NCBI GenBank assembly: GCA_902826395.1
Contig: CADEER010000031.1
Location: 1-40,105, forward strand
Source of the DNA: an uncultured bacterium
GTDB taxonomy: Bacteria > Desulfobacterota > Binatia > HRBIN30 > CADEER01
Length of the DNA stretch: 40,105 nt
Direction of reading: 5' to 3'
The notes below the pieces were generated by a model that was given only the letters and a program-made list of their open reading frames with translations, was not told the origin of the DNA and searched no databases. Of this stretch, positions 33,096 to 40,105 are shown piece after piece. The position numbers and the translations under genes are program-made. Positions within the stretch are counted from its first letter, which is position 1. The number at the start of each line of letters is the position of its first letter.

Positions 33096-34118
33096 TCACG
33101 CTACTGCGAGGTAGTCGCGCAATGGTGCGAATCCTCGGCTTTGCAAGTCGGCTTCGATCAAGTCTCGCGCCCCGGGGATGCCGACTGCGGCGAGCACGAG
33201 ACCGTCCTCCCGCCGCAGGGCCGCGGGAGACTCGACGCGCAGTCCTTGAATCGAACGGTCGATGTCATGGCCGACGGCGTCGACGAAGCGCCGGACCTCG
33301 TACCCGGCTGAACGCAACCGGCGCGCCCAGCGGCGCGCGGTCTGCCCGGTCCCCCACAGCTGCAGTGGCATTGACTTGGGGACTAGAGCAGGAAAGTGCC
33401 GCAATTTGGCAGCGAAGAAGCGTTGCTTCGCGTACCGGCGATCGACCCGCGACATGCGTCGAGGTGAATCGCGCCAGCGCAGCAAGCGCGCCGGAACCTT
33501 TCGTGCAACGGCCCCGCCGAGCAGCATGCGCAGCCATAGGTCGTAGTCTTCCGGTCCCCCGGTTTCGACGTAGCCGCCCGCCGCAGAAAAGGCGGTACGA
33601 CGAAAAACCACCGATGGATGGGGTAGGGGCGACTCGACGAAGAGTCCGGCGCGAATCTCGGCGTCGCCGATCAACCCGTTCACCCAGGCCTCGTAGCGGC
33701 GCATGCCGCCGCGCAACTCGGCGCGTGGAAAACACTCCACGAGACAGCTGACGAGCTGCAGGTCCGGATTGCGTTCGAGGGCTTGCAGTTGCAGTTCCAG
33801 GCGAAGTGGAAGAGCGACATCGTCGGCATCCATGCGTGCGATGAGAGGGGCCCGTGCCTCCTGAATGCCGAGGTTGAGTGCCTGGACGAACGAGCCGGCG
33901 CAGTCGATCAACCGGAACCGGTGGTCGCGCGCGACGTAGAGGCTTGCCAAATCGCGAGAGCTGTCGCTCGACGCGTGATCGACTAGGATGCACTCGAAGC
34001 GCTGGAGCGATTGGGCCGCGAGCGAATCGAGCGCCTCCGTGAACGTTCCGGCTGCGTCGCGAAACGGCAGTACGACGCTAACTAGCGGCTCACGACTACC
34101 GATGATCCGATGCGTCAA
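33096..34118 (-). CDS. Family 2 glycosyltransferase with C-terminal Rossmann-like domain
   Basis: The 340-residue protein has a GT-A fold: PLVSVVLPFRDA at the N terminus, ARMDADDVALP with the metal-binding acidic cluster (~residues 92-102), and GGPEDYDLWLRML with the catalytic-region acids (~185-197). From about residue 250 a second domain starts LQLWGTGQTARRWARRL, then EVRRFVD, resembling the nucleotide-binding half-domain of sugar-modifying proteins such as PglD. The start is TTG 34118, giving a TTGA overlap with the DUF3108 gene. A sugar transfer to a surface glycan is likely; donor and acceptor are unknown. Confidence 0.85.
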   Translation of the reverse strand: MTHRIIGSREPLVSVVLPFRDAAGTFTEALDSLAAQSLQRFECILVDHASSDSSRDLASLYVARDHRFRLIDCAGSFVQALNLGIQEARAPLIARMDADDVALPLRLELQLQALERNPDLQLVSCLVECFPRAELRGGMRRYEAWVNGLIGDAEIRAGLFVESPLPHPSVVFRRTAFSAAGGYVETGGPEDYDLWLRMLLGGAVARKVPARLLRWRDSPRRMSRVDRRYAKQRFFAAKLRHFPALVPKSMPLQLWGTGQTARRWARRLRSAGYEVRRFVDAVGHDIDRSIQGLRVESPAALRREDGLVLAAVGIPGARDLIEADLQSRGFAPLRDYLAVA

Positions 34119-34891
34119 GAAGCGGTCTCGCGCGACAACAGATCGAGGGTGACGGCGCCGACAAAGATCTCGCTCCGAATTCGCAGCAGGACGCGCTCTT
34201 CATCATCCGTTACCCAAATGGTCGCTGCCTGCAGGCGCGGGTCGGGGGGCTGCTGGTCGTCGCGAATCTTCCACACCTTCGGCGTTACGCGCAGGGCGTC
34301 AAAAGTGCCCGCGGGCACCTCGACGCGGTCCTTGCCGTCGATCCGGAGCACCACGCGATAGCGGGACTCGCCGGTAAAGATCTCGAGGTCGGCCTGAGTT
34401 CCGATCGCGCGCGAACCGCTGCGGGCTTTGAAGACAGCTGTGATCGGATCGAGCAGGTCGAGACTGTCGACATCGAGCCGCTTCTTCGTGACTCCCCCTT
34501 TGACGTAAAGGCTGTAGGCCCTGTTCTCGGATGGGCGAAAATCCACGGTTGTCCGCGAACGTTCGCCGCGAATTTCGCGATCAAAGACGAACTGCAGCGG
34601 CGTGTGCTCGCGAGCCAGGAAGACGACTCGGGCGTTGCCTCGAAACGGGTAGAACAGGTCGACAAACGAGTTTGTTCGGGCTGACGTTTCCACGGTGTAG
34701 GCAGATTCGCCTGCGAGCTCCTCGGGTTTGATGTTGACCGTGGCTCGAGCTGCTGTCAGGCCGTTCCAGGCGACGCGATAGCGCAGCGTCTGTGCCGCAT
34801 CCGACAGCTCACTCGTCTGAGCCTGCGCCGCGCTGGCGATGAATGCGATTGCGGAGGCCGCCAGGCGGGCGGCGATCCGCGCCGGGATCAT
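34115..34891 (-). CDS. DUF3108 exported protein
   Basis: A 258-residue protein with a signal peptide ([21 protein letters not shown]) and the DUF3108 pattern: [25 protein letters not shown], a lysine-rich [19 protein letters not shown], and AGTFDALRV near the C terminus. The family is periplasmic and of unknown function. It overlaps tatA upstream (ATGA, 34888-34891) and the glycosyltransferase downstream (TTGA), making a tightly coupled three-gene operon. Confidence 0.8.
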   Translation of the reverse strand: MIPARIAARLAASAIAFIASAAQAQTSELSDAAQTLRYRVAWNGLTAARATVNIKPEELAGESAYTVETSARTNSFVDLFYPFRGNARVVFLAREHTPLQFVFDREIRGERSRTTVDFRPSENRAYSLYVKGGVTKKRLDVDSLDLLDPITAVFKARSGSRAIGTQADLEIFTGESRYRVVLRIDGKDRVEVPAGTFDALRVTPKVWKIRDDQQPPDPRLQAATIWVTDDEERVLLRIRSEIFVGAVTLDLLSRETAS

Positions 34892-35091
34892 GCGCCCCGA
34901 TCCGGCGGCGACTCCTCGGTCGCGCCGGTCTGCCCCTCCCCGTCTTTATCCTCGATCCCATCGACCGATTTGCGAAAATCGCGAATGCCGCGCCCGAGGG
35001 CTCCGCCGAGCTCGGGCAACTTGCCCGGGCCAAAAATAACCAATGCGATGACCAGAATGACGATGAGCTCTGTTGCTCCAAGGCCGAACAT
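34888..35091 (-). CDS. tatA: Sec-independent translocase subunit TatA
   Basis: The 67-residue protein has one N-terminal transmembrane helix ([15 protein letters not shown] with the conserved FGP), an amphipathic helix ([19 protein letters not shown]) and an acidic tail, the TatA/E plan. It forms the protein-conducting part of the Tat pathway, which exports folded proteins. GGAGG lies 8 nt before the ATG. TatB and TatC are not in the window. Confidence 0.93.
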   Translation of the reverse strand: MFGLGATELIVILVIALVIFGPGKLPELGGALGRGIRDFRKSVDGIEDKDGEGQTGATEESPPDRGA

Positions 35092-35173
35092 AGCCGTCTA
35101 CCTCCAGTCGGGAAGACTACCACGCCCGCTGGGTGACTTGCGATGCCGATAAATCACGGGACCGCGGTGTCCC

Positions 35174-35716
35174 TCAGGCGGGCTTCTCGAGCACGATGTC
35201 GACGTACAACTCGCGACCGATGGCGTCCAGGCGGTCGCGAAGGGCGGCCTCATCGGCGGTGGCCGGGACGTCCATTTCGATGCGCATGGTGTAGAAGGGA
35301 GCCCCGGATTCCGGCTCCGGCCGCGATTGAGTCTCCATCTGCCGAATGTTGATGTCGCGATCGGCTAGGCACCGCGAAACGCGGGCAACGATCCCCGCCT
35401 TGTCGAGGCCTGTGGCAGTGAGCACGTAGGTGTGCGCCTCGGCCGCCTGCGGCGTGCTAGTCGGGTCGCTTTCGAGCGGGCGGAAGAACACGGTCAACCG
35501 CTTCTCCCACTCGATGCGTTTGCAGGCTGCCGAAAGCCGGGGCCCAACGTCATCGCCTCGCCCGCTGAGCAGGAGCAGCACGGCGAACTCGGATCCGAGC
35601 ACCGTCATGCTCGAGTCTTCCAGATTGCAGTCGCATTCGTAGATCAACTCGGAAAGATCGGCGACGATACCCGGCCGATTGCGGCCGATCGCGGAGAGCG
35701 CAAACCACTGCTTCAT
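35174..35716 (-). CDS. Double ACT-domain protein, GcvR-like
   Basis: The 180-residue protein contains two ACT domains (residues ~1-80 and ~95-178), each starting with the typical small-molecule-binding turn: IGRNRPGIVADLSELI and TGLDKAGIVARVSRCL. This is the architecture of the glycine-cleavage repressor GcvR, which binds glycine and counteracts GcvA. No gcv genes are nearby, so it may sense another amino acid. It is divergent from infC, with 150 bp between the starts. Confidence 0.8.
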   Translation of the reverse strand: MKQWFALSAIGRNRPGIVADLSELIYECDCNLEDSSMTVLGSEFAVLLLLSGRGDDVGPRLSAACKRIEWEKRLTVFFRPLESDPTSTPQAAEAHTYVLTATGLDKAGIVARVSRCLADRDINIRQMETQSRPEPESGAPFYTMRIEMDVPATADEAALRDRLDAIGRELYVDIVLEKPA

Positions 35717-35810
35717 GGGTGCGGAATCTACCGCGAAGCTACGGTCTGGCCAAGCGCGCCGGGCCTTCGATTCGGCTCTCTGCGCCGGCCCAATGTGCCG
35801 ATTAAGTGAA

Positions 35811-35840
35811 TTGACCGCAGCGGGACTGCCGTTGTAGTCT
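35811..35840 (+). promoter_or_regulatory. Possible infC promoter
   Basis: TTGACC (35811-35816) and TAGTCT (35835-35840) are spaced by 18 nt, about 27 nt before the TTG start of infC. It is a modest match to the sigma-70 consensus in a short intergenic region where a promoter is required. Confidence 0.4.
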
Positions 35841-35866
35841 CATGGCTCGATTTCGAAGGAGGTCAT

Positions 35867-36529
35867 TTGGCTTATCGCGGAAGAGGTCCCCGTTTCGTTC
35901 CACCGCCCGAAGAGCAGCATCGAATCAATCGCAAGATCCGCGCTCCCCAGGTCCGACTGATCGGAGCCGACGGTTCGCAGGTTGGAATAGTCCCGATCGC
36001 GGACGCCTTGAAGCGGGCTGAAGAAGCTCAGCTAGATCTTGTCGAGATCGCGGAAACGGCATCGCCACCGGTGTGCCGGATTCTGGACTACGGCAAGTTC
36101 AAGTACCAGCAGCACAAGAAAGAGTCGGAGGCGAAGAAGAAGGCGACGACAACCACCGTGAAGGAACTACGGCTGGGGTATCGGACCGATTCCGGCGACA
36201 TCAAGCGCCAAATTGAAAAGGCCCGCCAGTTCCTTGAAGCTGGGGATCGCGTGAAGTTTCTCCTCCGCTTTCGGGGCCGGGAGATGGCCTACCAGGATCT
36301 CGGGCGTAAGAAGCTCCTCGAGGTTTGCGATGCTCTTGGCGATGCCGGCAGTGCCGAAGGGGTCCCCCGTATGGAAGGTCGCATGATGGGGATTCTCTTG
36401 GCGCCGACGAAGAAGCGGGCCAAGCCGAAGGCCGTGGCTCCATCCGGGTCGGAGGCAGATGCCAAGCCGGCGACGGACAGTGACAAGCCGGCTGCCGAAT
36501 CGGTCGCGACTGAATCCGCCGTCAGCTGA
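35867..36529 (+). CDS. infC: Translation initiation factor IF-3
   Basis: The 220-residue factor prevents premature subunit joining and checks the start codon. After a 17-residue lead, HRINRKIRAPQVRLIGADG opens the N domain (~18-86); the linker is Lys-rich, and the C domain (~93-180) has VKELRLGYRTDSGDIKRQ, KFLLRFRGREMAY and GRMMGILLAP. An Ala/Ser/Asp-rich tail of about 35 residues follows. The start is TTG, fixed by AAGGAGG (35856-35862) four nt upstream; no ATG or GTG is suitably placed. In E. coli the AUU start makes infC autoregulated, so a TTG here may act similarly. rpmI and rplT do not follow, which is unusual. Confidence 0.93.
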   Translation: MAYRGRGPRFVPPPEEQHRINRKIRAPQVRLIGADGSQVGIVPIADALKRAEEAQLDLVEIAETASPPVCRILDYGKFKYQQHKKESEAKKKATTTTVKELRLGYRTDSGDIKRQIEKARQFLEAGDRVKFLLRFRGREMAYQDLGRKKLLEVCDALGDAGSAEGVPRMEGRMMGILLAPTKKRAKPKAVAPSGSEADAKPATDSDKPAAESVATESAVS

Positions 36530-36561
36530 CGACAGAAATGTCTGGTCAATCGCAGTCGTCA
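36527..36561. terminator. Inverted repeat spanning the convergent infC and purN stops
   Basis: TGACGAC (36527-36533) and GTCGTCA (36555-36561) form a 7-bp stem that includes both stop codons. An alternative inner hairpin GACA-GAAA-TGTC (36532-36543) has a GNRA-type loop. It may terminate both transcripts, although no T run is present. Confidence 0.4.
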
Positions 36562-37245
36562 AATGTCCGGCGACTGTGGAGTAGTGGGCATGCCGTCGAT
36601 GCGGACGCGGCGTCCTTCCAGGTGTAGGCGGCCGCTGCTCCACAACCGGATCGCCTCCGGATAGAGGCGTCTCTCTGCTTTGCTGATCCGCGCCGCCAAG
36701 CTGTCGATGGTGTCGTTATCGTGCACGGCGACGGCGGTCTGTAGAATGATCGGACCGTGGTCGTATTGATCATCGGCAAAGTGGATCGTGCAGCCCGAGA
36801 TCTTTACCCCTGATTCGAGCACCGCGCGGTGGACCTTTTCGCCGTAGAAGCCTGGTCCGCAGAATGCGGGTATGAGTGCGGGGTGGACGTTCATTACGCG
36901 GTTGAGAAAGCGCGCGCGTGGCTGGAAGAGCGATAGAAAGCCAGCGAGGATCACGAGATCGATGTCGTAACTCTTCAGCCGCTCGTGAATGGCGTCATTG
37001 AAAGAGTCGGTATCGGCAAAGTGCCGGCGAGGCACCGCATGCGCTGGGATATTGGCCTCGCGTGCTCGCTGGAGTCCCTTGGCGTCCTCCCGCGATGAGA
37101 TCGCCACGGCGATCTCGGCCGAGAGTCTGCCTGCCGCGATCTCGTCGATGATGTTCTGCATTGTCGAGCCGCCGCCAGAGAGCAGAACCGCGAGCTTGAC
37201 TGGACGATGCAAAGGCGAGGTGGGCGGTGATGAGCGATCGGACAT
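36559..37245 (-). CDS. purN: Phosphoribosylglycinamide formyltransferase (GART)
   Basis: The 228-residue enzyme catalyses the third step of purine synthesis, moving a formyl group from 10-formyl-THF to GAR. Key motifs are LAVLLSGGGSTMQNIID at the N terminus, the catalytic NVHPALIPAF (Asn/His) and DDQYDHGPII with the conserved aspartate. About 15 residues precede the usual start and the C terminus is slightly extended. ATG 37245 lies 14 nt after the orn gene, so the two are likely one operon; the longer frame to 37491 overlaps orn. Confidence 0.92.
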   Translation of the reverse strand: MSDRSSPPTSPLHRPVKLAVLLSGGGSTMQNIIDEIAAGRLSAEIAVAISSREDAKGLQRAREANIPAHAVPRRHFADTDSFNDAIHERLKSYDIDLVILAGFLSLFQPRARFLNRVMNVHPALIPAFCGPGFYGEKVHRAVLESGVKISGCTIHFADDQYDHGPIILQTAVAVHDNDTIDSLAARISKAERRLYPEAIRLWSSGRLHLEGRRVRIDGMPTTPQSPDI

Positions 37246-37259
37246 CGTACCGGGCGTCG

Positions 37260-37814
37260 TCAGCGGAAGATGGTACGCCGATACAGACGCAGTTCTTCGA
37301 TCGATTCGCGGACGTCGTCGAGTGCCAGATGCGAGTTTTTCTTTTCCGGCGTCGGCGTGTCGGCCGGATACCAGCGACGTGCCAGCTCCTTGATGCTGCT
37401 CACATCGATAATCCGGTAGTGGAGATATGCCTCCAGCGACGGCATGTGCCGGGCGAGGAATCGGCGATCCTGCCAAATCGAGTTGCCGCACAGCGGCGAG
37501 GTTCGCTCGGCGGTGTGAAGGCGAACGAACTCGAGGGTGATATTCTCCGCCTGCGCGAGGTTGATCGCCGAGGCGCGAACCCGAGCGAGCAGGCCCGAGG
37601 CGGTGTGATGCTCACGATTCCACGCATCCATCGCGCCCAAAACCGAGTCGTCGTGGTGGATTGCCAGCACTGGGCCTTCGGCGATCACCTCGAGTTGAGA
37701 GTCGGTGATAACGGTGGCGATTTCGATGATGGAATCTCGCTCGGGGGCGAGACCGGTCATCTCGAGATCCATCCAGACCAGGTTTCCGTCGTTGGATGCT
37801 GTAGGGGCGGTCAC
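37260..37814 (-). CDS. orn: Oligoribonuclease
   Basis: The 184-residue DEDDh exonuclease degrades two-nucleotide RNAs, including pGpG from c-di-GMP turnover. It has WMDLEMTGL (Asp, Glu), [22 protein letters not shown] (Asp) and [11 protein letters not shown] (His and Asp). GTG 37814 with GGAG six to seven nt upstream gives the normal length (E. coli 181); a TTG at 37850 would add 12 residues. It precedes purN. Confidence 0.93.
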   Translation of the reverse strand: MTAPTASNDGNLVWMDLEMTGLAPERDSIIEIATVITDSQLEVIAEGPVLAIHHDDSVLGAMDAWNREHHTASGLLARVRASAINLAQAENITLEFVRLHTAERTSPLCGNSIWQDRRFLARHMPSLEAYLHYRIIDVSSIKELARRWYPADTPTPEKKNSHLALDDVRESIEELRLYRRTIFR

Positions 37815-37901
37815 CGAGCTCTCCGAAGCGAGCGAACGATCACTCGCCAAAACCTATCCGCCCGCGTCGTCTAAGTCGACTTGAGCGTGCCCAACGCCGC
37901 C

Positions 37902-37943
37902 GGAAAAGAAAACGGGCAGATGTCCGTTGTGAACATCCGCCCG
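37902..37943 (-). terminator. Rho-independent terminator of the cohesin-like gene
   Basis: CGGGCAGATGT (37913-37923) and ACATCCGCCCG (37933-37943) form an 11-bp stem with one mismatch and a 9-nt loop. Read on the minus strand it is followed by a T-rich tract (plus-strand A-rich 37902-37912), 24 nt after the stop of the gene ending at 37967. Confidence 0.8.
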
Positions 37944-37966
37944 TGGATCAGGAGCGCCCGATCTGA

Positions 37967-39142
37967 CTAGCTACGCCGCAACCGCCAGAATAAGCCGCCC
38001 GCGAGCAGAATCATCAATACCGCGGCGCCGATCGGGTCGACCGCGGGAATGGGAGCAGGTGGCGCATCGATTTGAACGATGGGGCCGGCAAGGCCGTTGG
38101 TAGTATCGAACGGTTGGATCGCATCTTCATCTTGCAGCGCGCGATTCAAGAACACGACGAAGTTGCCGTTGGCTCCGGAGACGGCACTTCCCAGAACCTC
38201 GCCACCCGGAGATGTGCGGATCTCGATGTTTGCGTTGCCGGCGCCGATGCCCGAGACGACGTTGGATCCGAAGCTCGCACCACCCGTGATGCGCGGAGTC
38301 GGGATCGGCGTATTAGTAGGGGTGCTCGTGATCGTCGGCGACGCGGTATTGGTACGCGTCGGAGTAACGGTAGGCGTCGTCGTGCTCGTAGGCGTGCTGC
38401 TCGGCGTCAAGGTGTGGGTCGGCGTATTGGTGATCGTCGGTGACGAAGTATTGGTAGGCGTGTTGGTTGGGGTTGCCGACGGACCGGCTGTGTTGGTGTT
38501 GGTCGGCGCCGCGGTCGTCGGCTGCACCGTGTTGGTAGGAGTGGACGGCGCAACCGTATTGGTCGGTGTCGACGGAGCGACCGTATTGGTCGGGGTCGAT
38601 GCACCAGGAGTATTGGTGGGCGGAGTCACGCCGTTGATCGTCAGTTGCCCGGCAACGGTCGACAGGCCCACCGTAACGGGTCCGGAAGCCGCCAGCGGAG
38701 AGCTCACTGTCAATGGGAAGACACCGGTGGGAGCGGACCCCGAAACATCGAAGGTCCACGTCATGATCGCGCCCGCTCCGTCCGGTACCACCACGGCACC
38801 ACCAGCATCCGACAGATTGAACATGATCTGACCCGAGCCGCAGCTGATTCCTGAAATCTCGGGATTGCCGGTGGTGCGACCAGCAGAGACGACGGCGAGG
38901 TTGGACAGGCTGGAGCAAAGCGTACTGTCGAGGCTGATCGAGAACGTCAGCGCCGTTACTCCATTGATTACGTCGTTGGTAGCGGTGGTGGCGGAGATTG
39001 ATACGGCGACGCCCGTGTCTCCTTGAGAAGCAACGGTGGTTCCTATGGTCAGGGTTCCGGTGTTGCCGGTACCGGCTATCGCGGCACTTCCGGTGGACGT
39101 CGCTGCGATCAACACCAGGGCGAATTGTTTCAGCCTGCTCAT
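37967..39142 (-). CDS. Cohesin-like surface protein with Thr/Pro linker and C-terminal sorting signal
   Basis: A 391-residue exported protein. Residues 1-23 form a signal peptide ending AAIA; ATG 39142 is preceded by AAGGGGG. Residues ~27-172 resemble a cohesin-like beta-sandwich (GTLTIGTTVASQGDTGVAVS near the start, AGQLTINGV at the end) with two cysteines that could pair. Residues 173-283 are a TPTNT-type linker, probably extended and perhaps glycosylated. Residues 284-358 form a small domain (ANIEIRTSPGGEVLG). The end is Pro-rich IPAVDP, a hydrophobic helix and RLRRS, like PEP-CTERM/IPTL-type exosortase signals. The binding partner may be the dockerin-like protein encoded just upstream. 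The cohesin and sorting calls are from pattern memory. Confidence 0.75.
   Translation of the reverse strand: MSRLKQFALVLIAATSTGSAAIAGTGNTGTLTIGTTVASQGDTGVAVSISATTATNDVINGVTALTFSISLDSTLCSSLSNLAVVSAGRTTGNPEISGISCGSGQIMFNLSDAGGAVVVPDGAGAIMTWTFDVSGSAPTGVFPLTVSSPLAASGPVTVGLSTVAGQLTINGVTPPTNTPGASTPTNTVAPSTPTNTVAPSTPTNTVQPTTAAPTNTNTAGPSATPTNTPTNTSSPTITNTPTHTLTPSSTPTSTTTPTVTPTRTNTASPTITSTPTNTPIPTPRITGGASFGSNVVSGIGAGNANIEIRTSPGGEVLGSAVSGANGNFVVFLNRALQDEDAIQPFDTTNGLAGPIVQIDAPPAPIPAVDPIGAAVLMILLAGGLFWRLRRS
38294..38626 (-). repeat. Tandem repeat encoding the Thr/Pro linker
   Basis: This part of the preceding gene encodes repeated PTNT, TNTP and TNTVAPSTP units. The clearest is a 27-bp unit encoding TNTVAPSTP, present about three times near 38530-38610 with silent changes. 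Such repeats expand and contract easily, so linker length should vary between strains. Confidence 0.75.
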
Positions 39143-39398
39143 GATACGAGCCCCCTTAATCTCCACCAAATTTCCGCGCACGAAGTGTCCTCCGGTCAAC
39201 CGGCAAAAACGCCGCCTGCATACCATGTGACCCCTACGCCCGGCAAGGGGAAAAGTCTGATTAGTGCCAATTCGTACTGCCGGTTCGAGTAAGCGGTCCG
39301 CTCGCGATGGTCAAGCGAGCCCGCTCCGCAGTTGTGCGGCCTCGATTACCTTCGAAGAGGACGTTTGCCCGGTCCGCGGGCCCGCGGCCGACCGAGGT
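39143..39398. other. Intergenic region between the two surface-protein genes
   Basis: The 256-bp gap is expected to contain the promoter of the cohesin-like gene; I see its AAGGGGG ribosome site but no convincing -35/-10 pair. A perfect 14-bp palindrome CCGCGGGCCCGCGG lies at 39374-39387, 12 nt beyond the stop of the dockerin-like gene, without a T run. No recognisable riboswitch or gene is seen. Confidence 0.45.
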
Positions 39399-40105
39399 TC
39401 AGGGGCACAAGTCGTCGATATTGGCGCCGATGACGGCGTCCGACGGGATGGTCGGGTCCAGCTGACGGAAGGCGGACGGGACGATCGTCTGCAGTGTAGG
39501 AGGCAGTCCTCTGAAAATGTAGACGCCGTCAGTGTTGGCGAGTGCGCCGTGCCGGTCGTCGACATCGAGCAGGGGCAGGATTGTGTTCACGTTGTCGAGG
39601 ATCACCGGGTCGAGCGGGATACCGGGAATCAACTGGCGAAAGGATGTGGGGACGATCGTCTGCAGCGTCGGCGGGAGGGCGCGGAAGATGTAGACGCCGT
39701 CAGTGTTGGCAGCTGCCGAGCCGCTGGCGTCGACGTCGAGAGCGCAGGTGGTCACCCGAAGGCTGCCGTGTTGCACGTTGCACACCGGACCACCTTCATT
39801 CAGGACACATTCGAGAAAGGTTAGGGGGCTCAACCCGGGGTTGGCCCCGGCGAAGTCGATCTCGAACAGCGCGCCGCCGCCCGTGAGCGGCGACGTACAT
39901 GCCATACTGATCTGCACCTCGTTGTTTGGCGAGGCGATGTTGACCTCCATGGCGCACTGATCAGTGAGGTCGGTCTGCCTGACCTGGGTCGCGACTGCGA
40001 AACTGCGGTTGTACTGAAATCGAAACAGAGCCGCTTCGACGCCGTTTGCGGCGTCCACCGCAATCTCCACTGTGCGAGTGTTTGGACTGGGTATGGCGAG
40101 CAACG
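39399..40105 (-). CDS. Cohesin-like plus paired dockerin-like repeat protein (5' partial)
   Basis: The visible 234 or so residues run off the window edge; the apparent TTG start at 40103 is probably internal. The first part (~1-120) resembles a cohesin-like beta-sandwich (VEIAVDAANGVEAALFRFQY, GGGALFEIDFAG). Two dockerin-type repeats follow: CALDVDASGSAAANTDGVYI with VPTSFRQL and IPLDPVI, then LLDVDDRHGALANTDGVYI with VPSAFRQL and IPSDAVI. The DVD..G....TDG pattern is a calcium-binding loop followed by a helix; the second copy has Arg-His in place of part of the loop. A cohesin-like module and dockerin modules in one protein suggest chain assembly or intramolecular binding (inference). Confidence 0.7.
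   Translation of the reverse strand, partial: LLAIPSPNTRTVEIAVDAANGVEAALFRFQYNRSFAVATQVRQTDLTDQCAMEVNIASPNNEVQISMACTSPLTGGGALFEIDFAGANPGLSPLTFLECVLNEGGPVCNVQHGSLRVTTCALDVDASGSAAANTDGVYIFRALPPTLQTIVPTSFRQLIPGIPLDPVILDNVNTILPLLDVDDRHGALANTDGVYIFRGLPPTLQTIVPSAFRQLDPTIPSDAVIGANIDDLCP

Noticed and set aside
39374..39387. Perfect CCGCGGGCCCGCGG palindrome as a terminator
   Set aside because: No T run follows on either strand and the loop would be too small; it is mentioned only as a sequence feature.

Overview
This 40.1 kb window comes from a GC-rich bacterial chromosome. It carries core genes (infC, orn, purN, tatA, hemW and a cold-shock gene) among many lipid, xenobiotic and surface-protein genes. 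Thr/Pro-rich 'TPTNTPT' linkers, cohesin-like and dockerin-like modules, an AidB-type flavoprotein, a haloalkane dehalogenase, a hydantoinase and a luciferase-like monooxygenase together suggest an uncultured delta-proteobacterial-type lineage (Binatota, Myxococcota or Desulfobacterota). That placement is inference: there is no rRNA or phylogeny here. I recognised no tRNA, rRNA, insertion sequence, prophage or CRISPR array.

Layout. 1-330: a mosaic of palindromic intergenic repeats, with two GTAC-array hairpins flanking a REP-like hairpin. 393-5293: a hydantoinase A subunit overlapping a secreted NPP-like phosphodiesterase. 5328-8627: a ferritin-like diiron protein, divergent from an NCS2-type permease and a DUF1145 protein. 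8629-14752: oligopeptidase B, an MFS transporter, a GIY-YIG nuclease and a DUF2723 glycosyltransferase-like membrane protein with TPRs. 14772-22278: haloalkane dehalogenase and AidB-like genes, divergent from a tetR-MFP-RND efflux operon, with a palindromic operator between them. 22315-25856: a UbiB-family kinase-like protein, a luciferase-like monooxygenase and a small membrane protein. 25964-30714: a bacterial homologue of vitamin K-dependent gamma-carboxylase, a small secreted protein, a dihydrolipoamide dehydrogenase-like protein, a DUF420 protein, an SDR and a cold-shock protein. 30799-33015: an acyl-CoA desaturase and HemW. 33096-37814: the overlapping tatA-DUF3108-glycosyltransferase operon, a GcvR-like ACT protein, infC with a TTG start, purN and orn. 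37902-40105: two surface proteins, one with a cohesin-like domain, Thr/Pro linker and C-terminal sorting signal, the other with a cohesin-like domain and paired dockerin-like repeats (incomplete at the window edge).

How the genes may work together. The TetR operator could control both the efflux pump and the aidB-dehalogenase pair, giving a detoxification and export module. The carboxylase homologue keeps the residues expected for vitamin K chemistry, but no substrate or quinone reductase is evident. The last two genes look like partners in an exported cohesin/dockerin-type surface assembly. Several neighbours are coupled by 4-nt stop/start overlaps using GTG, TTG or ATG.
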